A DNA stretch of 64,000 nucleotides from Taxillus chinensis. Its lineage: Eukaryota; Streptophyta; Magnoliopsida; Santalales; Loranthaceae. The position numbers were made by a program, and so were the translations under genes. The notes beneath the pieces are model-generated. The model saw only the letters and a list, made by a program, of their open reading frames with translations. It did no database searches and was not told the DNA's origin. Every line of letters starts with the position of its first letter. Within the stretch, counting starts at the first letter, position 1. Location of the stretch: contig CM042092.1 in assembly GCA_023512835.1 (NCBI GenBank), forward strand, positions 55,021,097-55,085,096, given 5' to 3'. This document shows positions 23,601 to 35,091 of this stretch, piece by piece.

Positions 23601-24218
23601 TGCCCATAAGGCTTCTATATTGCAAGAAACTGCTCAAATAAATGTTGCTGCTTTCTCAAGTCCCACTACGGGGGATTTAGTTTCCAAAATTTCTCAAGGT
23701 TGATTAAGATTTTTTGAACACATTAGAAGTAGTGACATCATTTGACCCGTAAAATTAGATTTAGATATTTATCTTGAAGAGGATGTTTATATTTATGAAA
23801 AGAATGATAATGGAATAACTATGGATGCTGATTTTGATGCTTTGGAATGGTGGAAATCCAATACTTTGAAGTATCATATTTTATCTAAAATGGCAAAGGA
23901 TATTTTAGCTATTCCCATAAGTTCAGTGACTTCGTAAGCTACTTTCAGTGCTGGTGGTAGGGTTATTGAACCTCATAAAGCATCATTAAAAATTGAAACC
24001 GTAAAAATGCGCTTATGTGGTTTGGATTGAGTGGGATCACTTCATGGCCTTAGGAGAAAATCTGTGATAAAAGTAAGTTTTCATTTAAATTTATGTGTTT
24101 TTATTATTTGTTTATTTTTATTTTATTTTATTAATGTATGGATTACTTGTTTATTTTGTGTTTATTTGTGTAGAACGTTATTGAAGTGGATTTACCGACA
24201 CCAAGTACAACAACTTGA
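20692..24218 (+). pseudogene. hAT transposase pseudogene (BED finger, RNase-H-like, dimerisation)
   Basis: A likely ATG at 20,692 is followed by a TAG at codon 29. A BED zinc finger follows (20,880-21,020; SAVWNDFDRV, CCWCHNMF, STLKRHLTTC). A solo Copia LTR then interrupts the frame at 21,027-22,311. Downstream, fragments match the hAT catalytic fold: DMWTSSQ near 22,630, TVDNATTN near 22,830, FHVRCYARIINL near 22,925, and DVPTHWNNTYMIL near 23,110. A region with KFENYWG and ATVLDLRYKMKLI (23,410-23,510) and the C-terminal dimerisation domain (EEDVYIYEK, LEWWKSN, AKDILAIPISS, then SAGGRVIEP) complete it. A phase-0 intron probably spans 24,073-24,173 (AAAGTAAG to TTTGTGTAG), followed by a last exon ending DLPTPSTTT and TGA at 24,216-24,218. 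Many stops show it is dead. The best family match is the plant ZBED/RICESLEEPER-like hAT group. Confidence 0.88.
21027..22311 (-). mobile_element. Solo Copia LTR (Copia-B type) in the hAT transposase
   Basis: Flanked by a perfect AAATT duplication (21,022-21,026 and 22,312-22,316). On the minus strand it starts TGTTGGATCAAACCC at 22,311 and ends near 21,027 with GGGACCATGA, where the terminal CA has changed. A TATAAATA box lies at 21,339-21,332 (minus). It carries CTTACTCCGT words throughout and a five-unit run of the 20-bp repeat at about 21,739-21,850. It is the same LTR as in Copia-B but isolated, so it is a recombination scar. Confidence 0.93.
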
Positions 24219-24694
24219 GACTAAGGCTGCTTTTCTTTATATTTGTGTAATTTCAGCATTTTTTTTTGTTGTTGAAGACTTCAAATATTTCTGTAATTTC
24301 AGTACTGGAATTTTTGTTGAAGACTTCAAGTTTTTTTTTTTGAAAAATCTATAATTCCAGTACTTATGAGAGACATCCAATTTGCTTGTCAAGACAAGGT
24401 TCATTTCTTGGTTGTGGAAGCCTCTTTGGCTTGATTTTCTTTGTTTATTTACATTTATGGTGGTTATTTTTTCCCTATTACGCCTTCGCTCTATTTTTTT
24501 CTTTGAATTTCTTTGCAGGTGATTTTTATACTACTACAACATCATCTGTTCTATTTTTTTTTACACAAAGGCATTGGTTGGTGATGCCACAAAGAGGACC
24601 TCAAGGCACTCTAATGCAATTGTTGCCATTAGAGGACAAGTATGATTACATATTATGCTAGTAAGATCTAATTTCAGTTATTTTTTATTTTTCT

Positions 24695-26211
24695 CGTTAT
24701 GCCTATAAAGACCCGTATTTGAGTAGGGCTGAGAGATAGCCTTTCTTTGATGTTGAAAACATTTGGGTGGTATTGTGGCCATCAATGTGAGCATTTTGAT
24801 AGTATTTGGCCCAATTCTAGGTCGAGGCCCCGAAAGGCTAGTTGCTAACTTTTCGGAGGTGTGCTGGTCAACTGCGTAATTATTGCTATGGGAGGCCAAT
24901 TATTGACAAGGTCAATTATTGGTAACAATATAAATAGGTGGAGGCAAGAGAGAGAAAGCAATTGCATTCGTTTGAGCTTGTGCGTGGAGGATAGCTTGGG
25001 CGTGAGGAGTTTAGAGCTTGGAGCCATGGTTTGGCAAATTGTGGCTATCCAATCCGTGATAGTACCTCTAGGTAGGTGATTCTGTCTCTCTACAGGAATC
25101 CTAGTAGGATTAGCATGCATGATTTTGCTAAAAATCATGGTTTTGGGGATGAACTCTAATTTTTTTTGGGAAACCCAATTTTAGGTTGAATGTTGTGTTT
25201 TAAGTGCATAAGAGGTGATTAAAATCTAATAGGTTGCATCTGGTATGATTTTTATGCATTGTCGGAAGGTTTGGGGGTTGCTGGGTTGATTCGTCAACGA
25301 TGATGAATAGTGCACTTGGTGCGTTAAGGGTTGAAGTGTCGGTAGGCCGAAGGTAGGGTTGCTCGGATGCCTTCTGTATTAGCGAGTGTTGTTCCAAATT
25401 AGTGTTCGGATGAATAGTGTTTCAGATGAGTAGTGTTCTAGATTAGTGTTTTGAATGAGTGCTGTTCAGGTTAGTGTTTCGGATGAGTAGTGTTCTAGTT
25501 AGTGTTCTGGATGTGTTTTGTTCCGGATGAGTGTTGTTCTGGATTAGTGTTCCGAATGAGTAGTATTCCAGATGATTAGTGTTCTAGATGAGTGATGTGC
25601 CAGGGTAGTGCTCTGAATCAGTGTGATACTTCGAATTTGATTTTTCGTCATAACTTAACTTGGAATTGTGCTTGGCTAACTGCATTGGTCTGACTCAATG
25701 CTTGAGGATAGAGTTGTGCTCTTGTGGAGACTAGACTCTATTACAGAGGAAGTGTTGTGAAACCCTAGTGGTTGACATATGTTGCTATAGTATGCATTAA
25801 ATTGTATGATTGGGGGACCTTCGGTTCGGTAGTTATATTATGGGTTGTTCAGTTGTGTTACGGTGTTGGTTTATCCACTGTATATGTGTGTAACTCCAAA
25901 TTGGAGGAAGGTAGGACCTATGACTTAGGTTTTTCTTGGCATTTCTATGGGAAATCCGGTATGGGAGAAACATGGTGTTCTCCGTTGTGGATTGTCTGAG
26001 ATAGTTTTGGACTTAAAGGAGTCCATGAGGTACCAATGGGCACTATGAGCCTAGTGAGGCTATGTGACGAAACCTTTGTGGTTTGTCATAGTTTGTTTGA
26101 GGTATTGGTTAGGCCATGAGGGCTAAGGTGCCTATGGGGCGGTGAGGGTGGTTGGCACTATGAGAGCCTCATGGTCTGTTTGTTTGTATGTTGGTTGCTA
26201 TGGTTAGCTTG
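24695..26211 (+). repeat. LTR family C copy, plus sense, cut by the Athila insertion
   Basis: It starts near AAAGACCCGTATTTGAGTAG and follows the same block order as the copies at 13,440-14,492 (minus) and 63,511 onward. It has GTGAGCATTTTGATAGTA, a GAGGCCCCG block, an AATATAAATAG TATA box at 24,927-24,937, and GGGGTTGCTGGGTTGATTC at about 25,270-25,290. From 25,385 to 25,620 there is a degenerate tandem run of GATGAGTAGTGTTCTAG words. The stretch is interrupted at 26,211 by the Athila element and probably continues at 63,238. The family is unknown. Confidence 0.55.
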
Positions 26212-27739
26212 TGACCTGGCCAAATTATGTCTATAGGTTTGCTGCAAGTGCACTGGTCAAGTAATAGAGTGGAGTATTTAAACTCCGGTTATCGAACCCA
26301 TAGGGAGATAGCTATTGTTGTTAAGCAATGAACACCAAGCTAACAGGTTTTCTTTTTATGTCTGGATAATTGTTTTTGTTGAGCGTTTAAACTAAATTCT
26401 AGGCAACAAGTGCAGAACTGAAATTCACAAACTGTTGGCAAATCACTTAAATTGGAGATTTCACTAATATAAGGATCTAGAGTCATAATTTCACCACCCA
26501 ATGGTCTATAATACTTTGGTTATGGCATTTGGTCTTGAATTAATCAATCTAAGCCTTAACTCATATTCATGTTGATTATTACCTACCTATCTTACACTTG
26601 GTCCATGCTAAGACAGATTTAAATCTTTTATTCCATTTGGTCCATAAAAGTTATCAGATGAAGACAATCAATCTAACAATTGCAGACTTAGACAATCATG
26701 CAATCATCAGACCTAACACACTAAAATCCACCCTAGACAAGGGCTGAGATAACCCAATCATGCATAAATCAGGCTTTGCATTCAACCAATAATGAATTAA
26801 ACATGAACAAAATATTATTCCAAATGAACAATCAAAATCCACAACCCAAAGTTATTACATCTCATTGGGGGATACATTGCTCCCTTGATGGAAAAGTTTT
26901 ACCCCATAATCATGTTTATAAAACCATAAACTTCATAACAATCCATGATTACAGTACCAGAAAATAGGGAGAGAGACAAATAGATGAACAATAGCCTCAG
27001 CCTTCTCCTTTTCTGTTCCCTAGCTTCTGCCACCAAATCTCCACCACCGCTAGCGTCCAAGAATGATCAGTCTGAGTCTCCAGCAATGGATGATTGCTCT
27101 CCAAGAATTCCAGATCCCTATGCTGTGCTCCTCCATCTCTATTTATAGGGCTGCATGGCTTACATAAGGTGTGCCCTAGATGACAGCTGTTGTCGCTACC
27201 AAAATGGCGTAGTTTTGGTCAGTGACAGTTTTCTTCGTCCCAAGCTCAATAAAACTCAATCCGCATCGAATTTGAACTAGGTTTTTTAAGTAAAAATGAT
27301 TAGGACAATAAAACCAAGCCTCTGGAGCAAAATTACACCTGGCCACAACAATGCACGCGACAATGCCATTGTCGCGGGCACCTCCAATGCAGCTCAAACT
27401 TGCTCCAAAGCTTCCTAGTAGCATATATAAGGCTCCCATCAACTTTAACACCTGCCCGTGACAATGACCATTGTTGCGGGCAACCTGAATTTGCCTCCTT
27501 TCGCGTCCATCTTCTGCCCACAGCTTCTTCTTGAGTATACAAGGTGATCTAGCAAATATGTGTGAGAAAAATCTCCCCCAAAACCTGTCAAAATCACCCA
27601 AAAAGTACCACTATACACAAAATAGTGTCTTCCTAGGGGTTAGAGCAAATATATACAAATAACCATGCAAATAGACCTTAAACATACTCTAAAACACACT
27701 AAACATGACATAGAATAACGGCATAAATGCACGTTATCA
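26212..27739 (-). repeat. 3' LTR of the Athila-type element
   Basis: On the minus strand it starts TGATAACGTGCATTTATGCC (27,739) and ends ...GGCCAGGTCA (26,212). The TATA motif TATAAAT lies at 27,147-27,141 (minus). U3 carries a perfect inverted repeat at 27,356-27,376, an imperfect one at 27,454-27,481 and an AATGGCGTAGTTTTGG word near 27,200. All of these have relatives in the Tekay-type U3. Confidence 0.93.
27356..27376. promoter_or_regulatory. Perfect inverted repeat in the Athila LTR U3
   Basis: CGCGACAATG and CATTGTCGCG are exact reverse complements around a single C. A weaker version (GCCCGTGACAATG with CATTGTTGCGGGC) lies at 27,454-27,481. A matching word is found upstream of ORF3 at 31,693-31,724. 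Confidence 0.75.
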
Positions 27740-27757
27740 AATACACCACACTTAAAC
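27740..27757 (-). promoter_or_regulatory. Polypurine tract region of the Athila-type element
   Basis: The minus strand reads GTTTAAGTGTGGTGTATT directly before the 3' LTR, the usual place and style of the Athila polypurine tract. The tract is not a clean purine run. Confidence 0.55.
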
Positions 27758-29142
27758 CTTTGCTTGTCCTCAAGCAAAAACAAACAAACATACAATCAAA
27801 CTGGAAGATAATCAAAATAACAAACAAGAGAGGCATGGTTTCCTAAGGTATCCAACTCTACCATGTTGAAATAGACATTCTAGCAGCCATGATGAATCAA
27901 AAATTAATCTAAACATGTCCATACTACCAAGTCCAACAACCATGCAATATCATCATGGAAAATTCAGATAGAAGCAAACATGCAATGTTAAAATAAAACT
28001 TAGCTTCCCTTGAAATCTTCTACATGGACAATAGGTGCCTCACTCAGATGTAACTTTTCTTTCCTCTCAAACCCTGACCACCAATAATGAACAGCTAGCA
28101 AGGATGCTTCACTCTTACACTCGCCTCTAGCTATTAATTAAGTTCTTGCCAAATAAACATGAGAGGTCCCTATTATGCTCAACAAAGAAAACGCACCCTC
28201 TATTCTACTTTATTTTAAAATGCACACACTATTCTAACTCAAGAAACTCACACTCTACGCTAATAAACACACCATTGAGACTAAGGGTTGCATTTCTGCC
28301 AATGTGGCCGCAAAAACAGCACAAGCCCACAAATAAACATCAAGCCATTGTGGTTTTTATTCTGAAAATATTTTTCTTCTTTTGTTTTTATATTGTTTTT
28401 GGCTTTTTCCACACTTCTTTTAAATAATAACCTTATAAGGTTGCATTTTATGCTCTCCTTTGATGGGTTATTCACTCTTTTTTTATATGGCATTTTTTTA
28501 TACACTACTAAACCTCTGGCTTCACAATCACCAGACAACAAAGTACAAACACATGAGTAGCACACACCAAACACTGAGCTACTAATAGGTAATTTTCATG
28601 CCTAGTCAACTCCAACCATTAAATAGCTAGTATTGAATGACAAGAGCAAAAGCATAACCCAATAACCCATGTAGTGCACTCAAAGGCAAGATGGAAAATG
28701 GTGCTCGCAAAACAACTTCTTTTTTTATATATATGCACTCACTTCAAGGTTCACTAAGTTCATCCTAACATGTCATGCTCAGCTGACTATTCAAACTTCA
28801 GCTCTAAAAACATGGTGCTATCATACAAGAAGTAAAGACATGCTCAAACTAACTCATAACACTCCTTAACTACTGAAACATCTTTATCACAGCATGATAC
28901 TTAAAGTGGCCAAAAACTATCACCAAAGTGCATACCATTGTAACCATGCCTGCTCACATGCAAACCACACATTCATACCATTCAAACAAGCAAGCACGAC
29001 AACTAATCAATCACTCAAAGTAAAACAAAACAAAGCATTCACATAATAAAGACAACCAAACAAATGGGTCAAGTGACCCCCCCACACCACACTTAAAAAT
29101 ATGCTATGACCGCAGAGCATGGAATAAGGGGGAAGAAGACAC
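27758..29142 (-). other. 3' untranslated region of the Athila-type element
   Basis: About 1.4 kb between the stop of ORF3 and the LTR, AC-rich on the plus strand. No protein-like ORF or RNA gene is recognised. Confidence 0.5.
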
Positions 29143-31460
29143 TTACTGTTGTGTGGGAGAGTTGTAGTAGAAGATTACATGGGCCACCATTCTCCTAAGG
29201 CGCGCTACAAATTCAGCAGAAGTTTCCCCTGTGAGTGCCCAAGTATCCTTTCGTTGTAATATAGCTATTAAATAATAGCATACAAAAATCCCGCAACTGA
29301 ACTGATCAGGCTGTTGGGGAAGCTCCATTTCATTGAAGTGCACGAGAGGAAATTTGGATGTCAGCAACCTTTCTTTCCTGAGTGCGTCTTTGACTTTTTT
29401 CAAGAAACCATGGACGATCTTCTTCTTTCGTGTGGTAAATCCATGTGCTTGGCAAGGATCATATAACACCACATGTCCCATACTCAGGTCCAATTGTAGC
29501 AACACAAAATAGCGGTCTACTAAGACAAGGATGAGGACCTCTTACACTTGATGCCAAGAGTGATGTCTTTCTACAGCTCCATTTATTCATTGACGAAGAA
29601 CATGCTCTGCTAGGGGTTGCTCATACAACTCACACAGCATGATAAAAGTGTATTGCGCCAAAGGATAGTCATTAGGCTCTGCCTCCACTACATGCTGTAT
29701 GGTTCTGCAAAAAAGGTCAACATCATCCACACATAGATACTTATCAGCTAAGATCCGCTGCAAGTAGGATACTGTGAACACTTTAGAATCTCTAGCAAAT
29801 CGTGCTTTCCTAGCTCCACCTTGAAGGAACTGCTCAAACTCTGCCATAGCCTCAAGAGTTGACAACAATGGATGGAGGTTCACATATATTGGCTTTCCCA
29901 ATAAATCCTCTTGTGTAGCCTCTAAAGAAACACCAGACCACCATTGTAGAGGCTGGATCAGTGGAATGAGAGCCTGAGAGGAACTGGGGCCCTGAAAACC
30001 AACTGGAACTGGTGCCGCTGGGTAAAAGGAGGGCTGATAAACAGGAGTTTCCTCCTCCTGGGGGTAGTGTGGATACTCAGGTGTTTCTGCTATCTGATCA
30101 AACTCAGGCTGTACTGAAGGTTCTGTCTCTTCAGAAAGATCTACAAGTTGTGGTTTTGTAGATTTTTTCTTTTTGCCCAACGCTTTCCAAATTTTTCCAG
30201 GAGTCCCTTTACTTCTTTTTGCTCTTTGACTAAAAGGGATTGGCTCTTTTGCAATTGTCCAATTTGTTGCTTAGTCATTGCCTGTTCTTCTTGAAGGTGA
30301 TCTGTTCTTCGCCGTAGATCCTCATAAGATGAGCCGGATAGTGGATCAGGAGCTTCCCATGCTCTTGCTGAAGGTTGTGAGGTTGCTTGCTGATCTTGAG
30401 ATAGGAACTCCAGCAACTCCTCCAACTGGGGATGAGTGATGTGGCCATTAGTAAATGCCCAATTGATCACTGCAGCTTCACTTATAACCTGCCCACTAAT
30501 GCCTTGAAAGAAGTTATACACATATGTTGTATGGACATTATATTGCATGTATAGAGCAGTCAACTGGAATATATGCTGCTTCCTTACATTCATGGGAGTA
30601 GATGTTTCTCTAGAATATGCAGTGGGTCTTTCCATATGCACACTATGCCGTGAGGGATGAGGTGCATTAGGAGTGCTAGCTCCCCATTTCCCTCTAAAAC
30701 TGACCCCTAGCGCCCCTTCGGGTTGAAGGACTCTCAATATCAAATTAGAGGGGAAAACCTCTGTCTCCATATGTGCACACAAGTGCTTATAGTGAAAGTG
30801 AAACAACATACTCAGCACCCTCCCATATAACCGTTTATGACCATCTTTTTTCCAAAGCTAAAAAATCTCAGCTGCCCAGTCCACATAAAGTTGATGATCA
30901 ATGCAGTACATAAATTCAAGTTGGGATTTCAGCACTGAATCAACCCCACTAGTTTGCAATAATAGGCACTTTCCTACCAAGTGGGCAAGGCATCTATATT
31001 TCCCTACAAATCCATTTGTTGTACACTGCCTTCTTTTCCCAGATTCCTTACTAAAATTAAATGCCCTATCGTAAGCTCCTAAGCTTAATTTAGGGATTTC
31101 ATGTGAAGGAGCTAGGAGATCAAAACAGTCTCTAATCATAGCAGGGGAAATAGAGATTAAAACTCCTTGAACTTCTCCAATTATTTCATCATCCTCATCA
31201 TTGACATAGATTGAGTTATAAAACTCATGCATAGCAGGGTAGAGTAAATCACTTCTGGCAGTAACTAACCTCTTTAAACCAAGGTTTTGAAGCTTCATTA
31301 TCACTTCTTCTGCCCAATCAATATTTGATGAAGCCAGAACCTCCCAGTCCAGCACTTACCCAATGAAAATCTCTTCTGCTCCTCTTAGCTCAGAAGGTGA
31401 GGATGGGGCTGAAGCTTCTGGACTGCCTACCTTCTTGCACGCCTTTCTGGTTCGCACCAT
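29143..31460 (-). pseudogene. Athila ORF3: plant-transposon domain plus Ulp1-like protease
   Basis: The reading begins at an ATG at 31,460 and passes a TAA near 31,358. The first ~190 residues (31,355-30,858; RSDLLYPAMHEFYNSIY, QGVLISISPAMIRDCF) resemble the domain commonly labelled putative plant transposon protein. A linker with a glutamine-rich heptad stretch follows (30,818-30,141). A one-base shift in an A-run near 30,170 joins it to a proline-rich part and then the C-terminal C48 (Ulp1-like) domain (29,505-29,143). That domain keeps LLQLDL, VVLYDP (Asp) and PQQPDQFSCGIF (Gln and catalytic Cys). The catalytic His position appears as Tyr in DRYFVLL. Stops lie at about 31,358, 30,856, 29,587 and 29,540. 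It sits after pol, the position of env-like ORFs in other Athila elements. Ulp1 family members cleave SUMO; the substrate here is unknown. Confidence 0.82.
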
Positions 31461-31547
31461 AGTTTGCAAACCAGAGAGATGTTTTCTTGCAAAATAAGGG
31501 AAAAAGAGAAGGCAAGTTGTGAATCTAAAACCCTGGCTTCTCTCCCT

Positions 31548-31554
31548 TATATAG
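31548..31554 (-). promoter_or_regulatory. TATA-like box upstream of Athila ORF3
   Basis: The minus strand reads ACTATATAAGGGAGAG, with TATATAA at 31,554-31,548, about 90 bp before the ORF3 ATG. Its spacing suits an internal promoter giving a separate ORF3 mRNA. This is inference from position and motif. Confidence 0.5.
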
Positions 31555-31692
31555 TACTAAACCAGAGAAGACAAAATTACAATTTTGCCCAATAAGGAAG
31601 GCTCCAATGATGTCGCGTGCAGAACATAGACGCTTCTAGAGAGTGCCAGCTAGCTACCACCAAAATTTCAGAGCAAAATGGCGAAAAACCCA

Positions 31693-31724
31693 CTTGCACG
31701 TGACATCCCATTGTCGCGGGCAAG
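31693..31724. promoter_or_regulatory. LTR-like hairpin upstream of Athila ORF3
   Basis: CTTGCACGTGACA and TTGTCGCGGGCAAG form an inverted repeat. The stretch CATTGTCGCGGGCA followed by TCCAAT is shared with the LTR U3 at about 27,366-27,385. A second similar word lies at about 31,783-31,817. It suggests that the region before ORF3 was copied from, or shares an ancestor with, the LTR promoter. Confidence 0.6.
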
Positions 31725-32313
31725 TCCAATTTAGTCCAAACTTTTCCGTCAAGTCACGGATGAACATTAGAGCCATAGTAAAGCTGCACGCGACAAGTCC
31801 TGATGTAACGGGCATTGATTTTTAGCCTTAAATGAGGTCAAAATCCTCTGAATTTTTACAGGTTGGTGGCTCATTCTCCAAGGAACAAACATGTCACTTT
31901 GTTTTCCACATATCCAACCTAATAATCCCTTAATTCATGTCCTTGATATTTCAACAAAACTTGGTGGGCCCCTTGGATTTTGATCAATTGGGCTTGGACT
32001 TGGACCTTACAAAGATTGCATAATATCCACAGCCAAGGGCTCAAGCTGTAACGAATGACATTCAACATAGTGAAACCTAAGACCTCACACTTGCTTTAAA
32101 TAAAACACCCCCTGCAAAAAAAAAATGGTAAAACAAGTAATCTAAATATAAAAATGAAAATAAAAATGTAAACATAAAGGATACACCATAGGTTGCCTCC
32201 CATGAAGTGCTTAGTTAAGGTCCTTAGCTTGACCGTCCCCTCTGTCAAGTTGTGCTCAAAGTGAAATGATTAACCTCCTTAACAAGGTCCTGAATGTAAT
32301 ATGGCTTCACACG

Positions 32314-33719
32314 CTAACCATTTACTTTGAATATTTGTCCAGAGGTTGATTGAAGTTCAACACTTCCATATGGGAAAACCTTTATAATAGTATAAGGCCC
32401 CATCCACTTAGATCGCAGCTTCCCAGGGAAAAGTTTAATTCTGGAATTAAAGAGAAGCACCTTCTGCCCTGGTTCAACGGTAGAGGGGCTGATCTTCTTG
32501 TCATGTCTGAGTTTAGACCTCTCCTTGTACAGTTGAGCACTCTCATAGGCATTGAAGCGAAATTCTTCTAACTCATTTAGTTGTTGCAATCTCAGTTCAG
32601 CAGCAACAGTGGGATCCATGTTCAACTTTTTAACGGCCCACAATGCCTTGTGTTCCAATTCAACAGGCAAGTGGCAGGCCTTTCCCAACAGTAGACGATA
32701 AGGAGACATTCCAATGGGCGTTTTGAATGCTGTGCAGTAAGCCCACAATGCCTCATTGAGCTTTAGAGACCAATCTTTTCGGTTGCCTCCCACTATCTTC
32801 TCCTGGTCCTCCGGTGCAACAACGATTTTGTTATATCCCGAGTACCCATCCAGGAAGCAGTAATAAGGATATACTGCAAGGCGGTCCAACATCTGATCAA
32901 TAAATGGCAGTGGAAAGTGGTCATTGCGGGTAGCTTTATTTAATTTCCTATAGTCAATACAAACACGCCACCCTGTAACAGTTCGGGAAGGAATGAGTTC
33001 ATTTTTCTCTTTTCTGATCACTATCATACCCCCCTTCTTCGGAACCACTTGCACTGGACTCACCCATGAACTGTCGGAGATAGCAAAAATGATTCCTACT
33101 TTTCTCCACTTGAGTATTTCCTTGCCAACCACTTCCTTCATAGCAGGATTAAGCCTGCGTTGGCGTTCCACTGTAGGAGTGAATGACTCCTCCATCAAAA
33201 TCTTGTGCATACTGACTGTTGGGCTAATTCTTTTGATGTCCTCAATCGACCATCCCAAGGCCTGCTTGTGCTTCTGCAATACTTCAAGTAGCTGGCCACT
33301 TTCTACTTTTGTTAAGGTCGCAGCTATTATCACAGGATATTTGCCCTATGAGTCTAAGAATTCATATCTCAAGTGTTATGGAAGCTGTTTTAATATTGGT
33401 AGTGGTTCTGTAACTGCTGAAGAGTCAGTAGGTATGGAAGACTGCTGCTTAGCCTGCTCAATCAGAATTTGAAAATTTTCCTCAGGATCAGCTTCAGCAA
33501 AATCAACTTGTTGCAGTTCATGGTCCAAGCTGGCAGTGATAAGACTCTCTTCAAAATAGTCAACTACGAATTCAGCTACATGATCAATCTAGAAACAACT
33601 TGAATGATCATCAACCCTGCGCATAGATCTTTCCATATTAAACACAACCACGTCCTCATCAACACGCAACGTTAACTCCCCTGAATTGACATCTATCAAG
33701 GCCCTTCCTGTGCTGAGGA
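32314..33719 (-). pseudogene. pol: Athila pol, RT joined directly to the integrase C-terminus
   Basis: Right after the Copia-A insertion point the frame resumes the protease tail (STGRALIDV), then passes a stop near 33,590 and one near 33,345. The 339-codon ORF 33,333-32,314 starts with the RT N-terminal part ([46 protein letters not shown]). At EDQEK (about 32,803) it jumps straight to integrase C-terminal sequence ([49 protein letters not shown]). The RT catalytic YxDD, RNase H and the integrase zinc and D-D-E core are all missing. The join keeps the reading frame. A deletion is the simplest explanation. Confidence 0.9.
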
Positions 33720-33724
33720 ATGGC

Positions 33725-35030
33725 TGTTGGATCAAGCCCAGAATTTGGATATTGCTGATAAAGTCCTATGTAATTTGATCTAAGACCTTTGTTGGTTTAC
33801 CTTAAGTCATCGCAGAAGATATGACTTTCATCCGGATCTTCACTTGTGTGAGCAAAACTAAGGATGGGATATATAATCCTGTTCTAGGTAAGAATGCGTG
33901 TCGTCAAACACTTGGTATATAACCAAGTCCTTGCCTCATATAGAATAAGGATCATTCGTGCTGACTAAGAATTTAAAGGTTACAGACTAAGAAATCCGCA
34001 CTTAATACTTCAACGGACTAAGTCTAAAAGATGCAGAGCAAGAATCTTAGTCTACAAGGTCACACGGAGTAAGAGAGTCAATGCGGAGTTAAAAAGATAA
34101 GTCTTTATTAGTTGTGGAGCAAGGAAACTAGATGCGGAGTAAGGAATCCGAACCACCCACTCATGCGGAGTAAGGATGTGATGATACGGAGTAAGCCATC
34201 CATTCCTTTAACTCATGCGGAGTAAGGAAACTAGTTGCGGAGTAAGGAAGCGCAGATGCGGAGTAAGCACTCTGACATTCTCTTTCATACGGAGTAAGGA
34301 AGCACTTACATAGAATAAGGATTCCAGTACCAGACTGATACGGAGTAAGCAATTAGTACTACGGAGTAAGGATCCAAGCTTGATTTAAGCACGGAGTAAG
34401 GAACTTTACACCGGATTCAAGAAGACGCTACTTCAACTTATCACCTCGTAATCAAAGTCATTAGCTCGTTGTTTCCCAATGTAAGACAAACTTGTTGAGA
34501 ACCTAAAGCATCTTACACGTGGATCATCTGAATATGTGGACAATACTTTAACTACACTTGGGAACTTACAAAGACTCTCATGCGTTGCAAACCCAAGACT
34601 TTGAAGACCACATCCGCAGTAGTTAATGCAGAAAGATTTCGAGAGACAGTAAATGGGCACAACATCTGGAACAATGAGTTCCGAGGTTGTCTCTTGAGGA
34701 TGTCACCTATAAATAGTAACACTTGTACTTTCTGTAAAATATATACATTTTTGAAGAAATAGAGCGAATAGAGATCAAAGAGGCTAGTGTGTGTGTACCC
34801 ATAAACAGAGTATCAAAGAGTTGTTAAGTAGGTCAAACAACTTTCAAGCTTTAGATTGCTTTCGTTTTGTAGTACTTATCATTCAGATAATAAAACAAAA
34901 TACTTCCACTATCTGGTTATCTTCTGCATTGTTTTTATCTCTTAAACCAGATAAGTGTTGTGCCAAAGAGTTCAGAAAGAGCTTCGATAAGAGCCTATTC
35001 ACCCTCCCTCTAGGCTCCAAGGGACCAACA
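33725..35030 (+). repeat. 5' LTR of Copia-A
   Basis: 1.3 kb, with a CTATAAATAG TATA box at 34,707-34,716 and many GCGGAGTAAGG words between 34,040 and 34,400. It differs from the 3' LTR at scattered positions, several being C-to-T in CG context. Confidence 0.95.
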
Positions 35031-35032
35031 AG

Positions 35033-35046
35033 TGGTATCAGAGCAA
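35033..35046 (+). promoter_or_regulatory. Primer binding site of Copia-A
   Basis: TGGTATCAGAGC directly follows the 5' LTR, complementary to the 3' end of initiator Met-tRNA, as usual for plant Copia elements. Confidence 0.93.
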
Positions 35047-35091
35047 GTTCTATTTGTTCTAAGTAGAGATCCCACTCTTCCACTCTTACCA

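Larger units (their letters stand above)
17244..24694 (+). mobile_element. hAT DNA transposon, right end missing
   Basis: The left end TAGGTCTGTAAATGAG followed by many AGCTCG/GCTCGCTCG words resembles the termini and subterminal repeats of plant hAT elements. A hAT transposase pseudogene lies inside (20,692-24,218). The element also contains a captured HflX gene fragment, a large internal duplication and a solo Copia LTR. I did not find the matching right terminal inverted repeat. The sequence changes to LTR family C at about 24,695, so the right end is either displaced or deleted. The left boundary is moderately supported, the right boundary only by the change of sequence. Confidence 0.6.
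31461..32313 (-). other. Spacer between pol and ORF3 of the Athila-type element
   Basis: About 850 bp without coding sense. It contains the TATA-like box and the hairpin words noted separately. Confidence 0.55.

Noticed and set aside
24219..24694. Right terminal inverted repeat of the hAT element
   Set aside because: No CATTTACAGACCTA-like sequence or matching 8-bp duplication was found, so no right end is called.
27176..27601. Minus-strand ORF of 141 codons, repeated at 62,815-63,099
   Set aside because: It lies inside the Athila LTR U3 and reads the hairpins; the similarity is due to the LTR pair.
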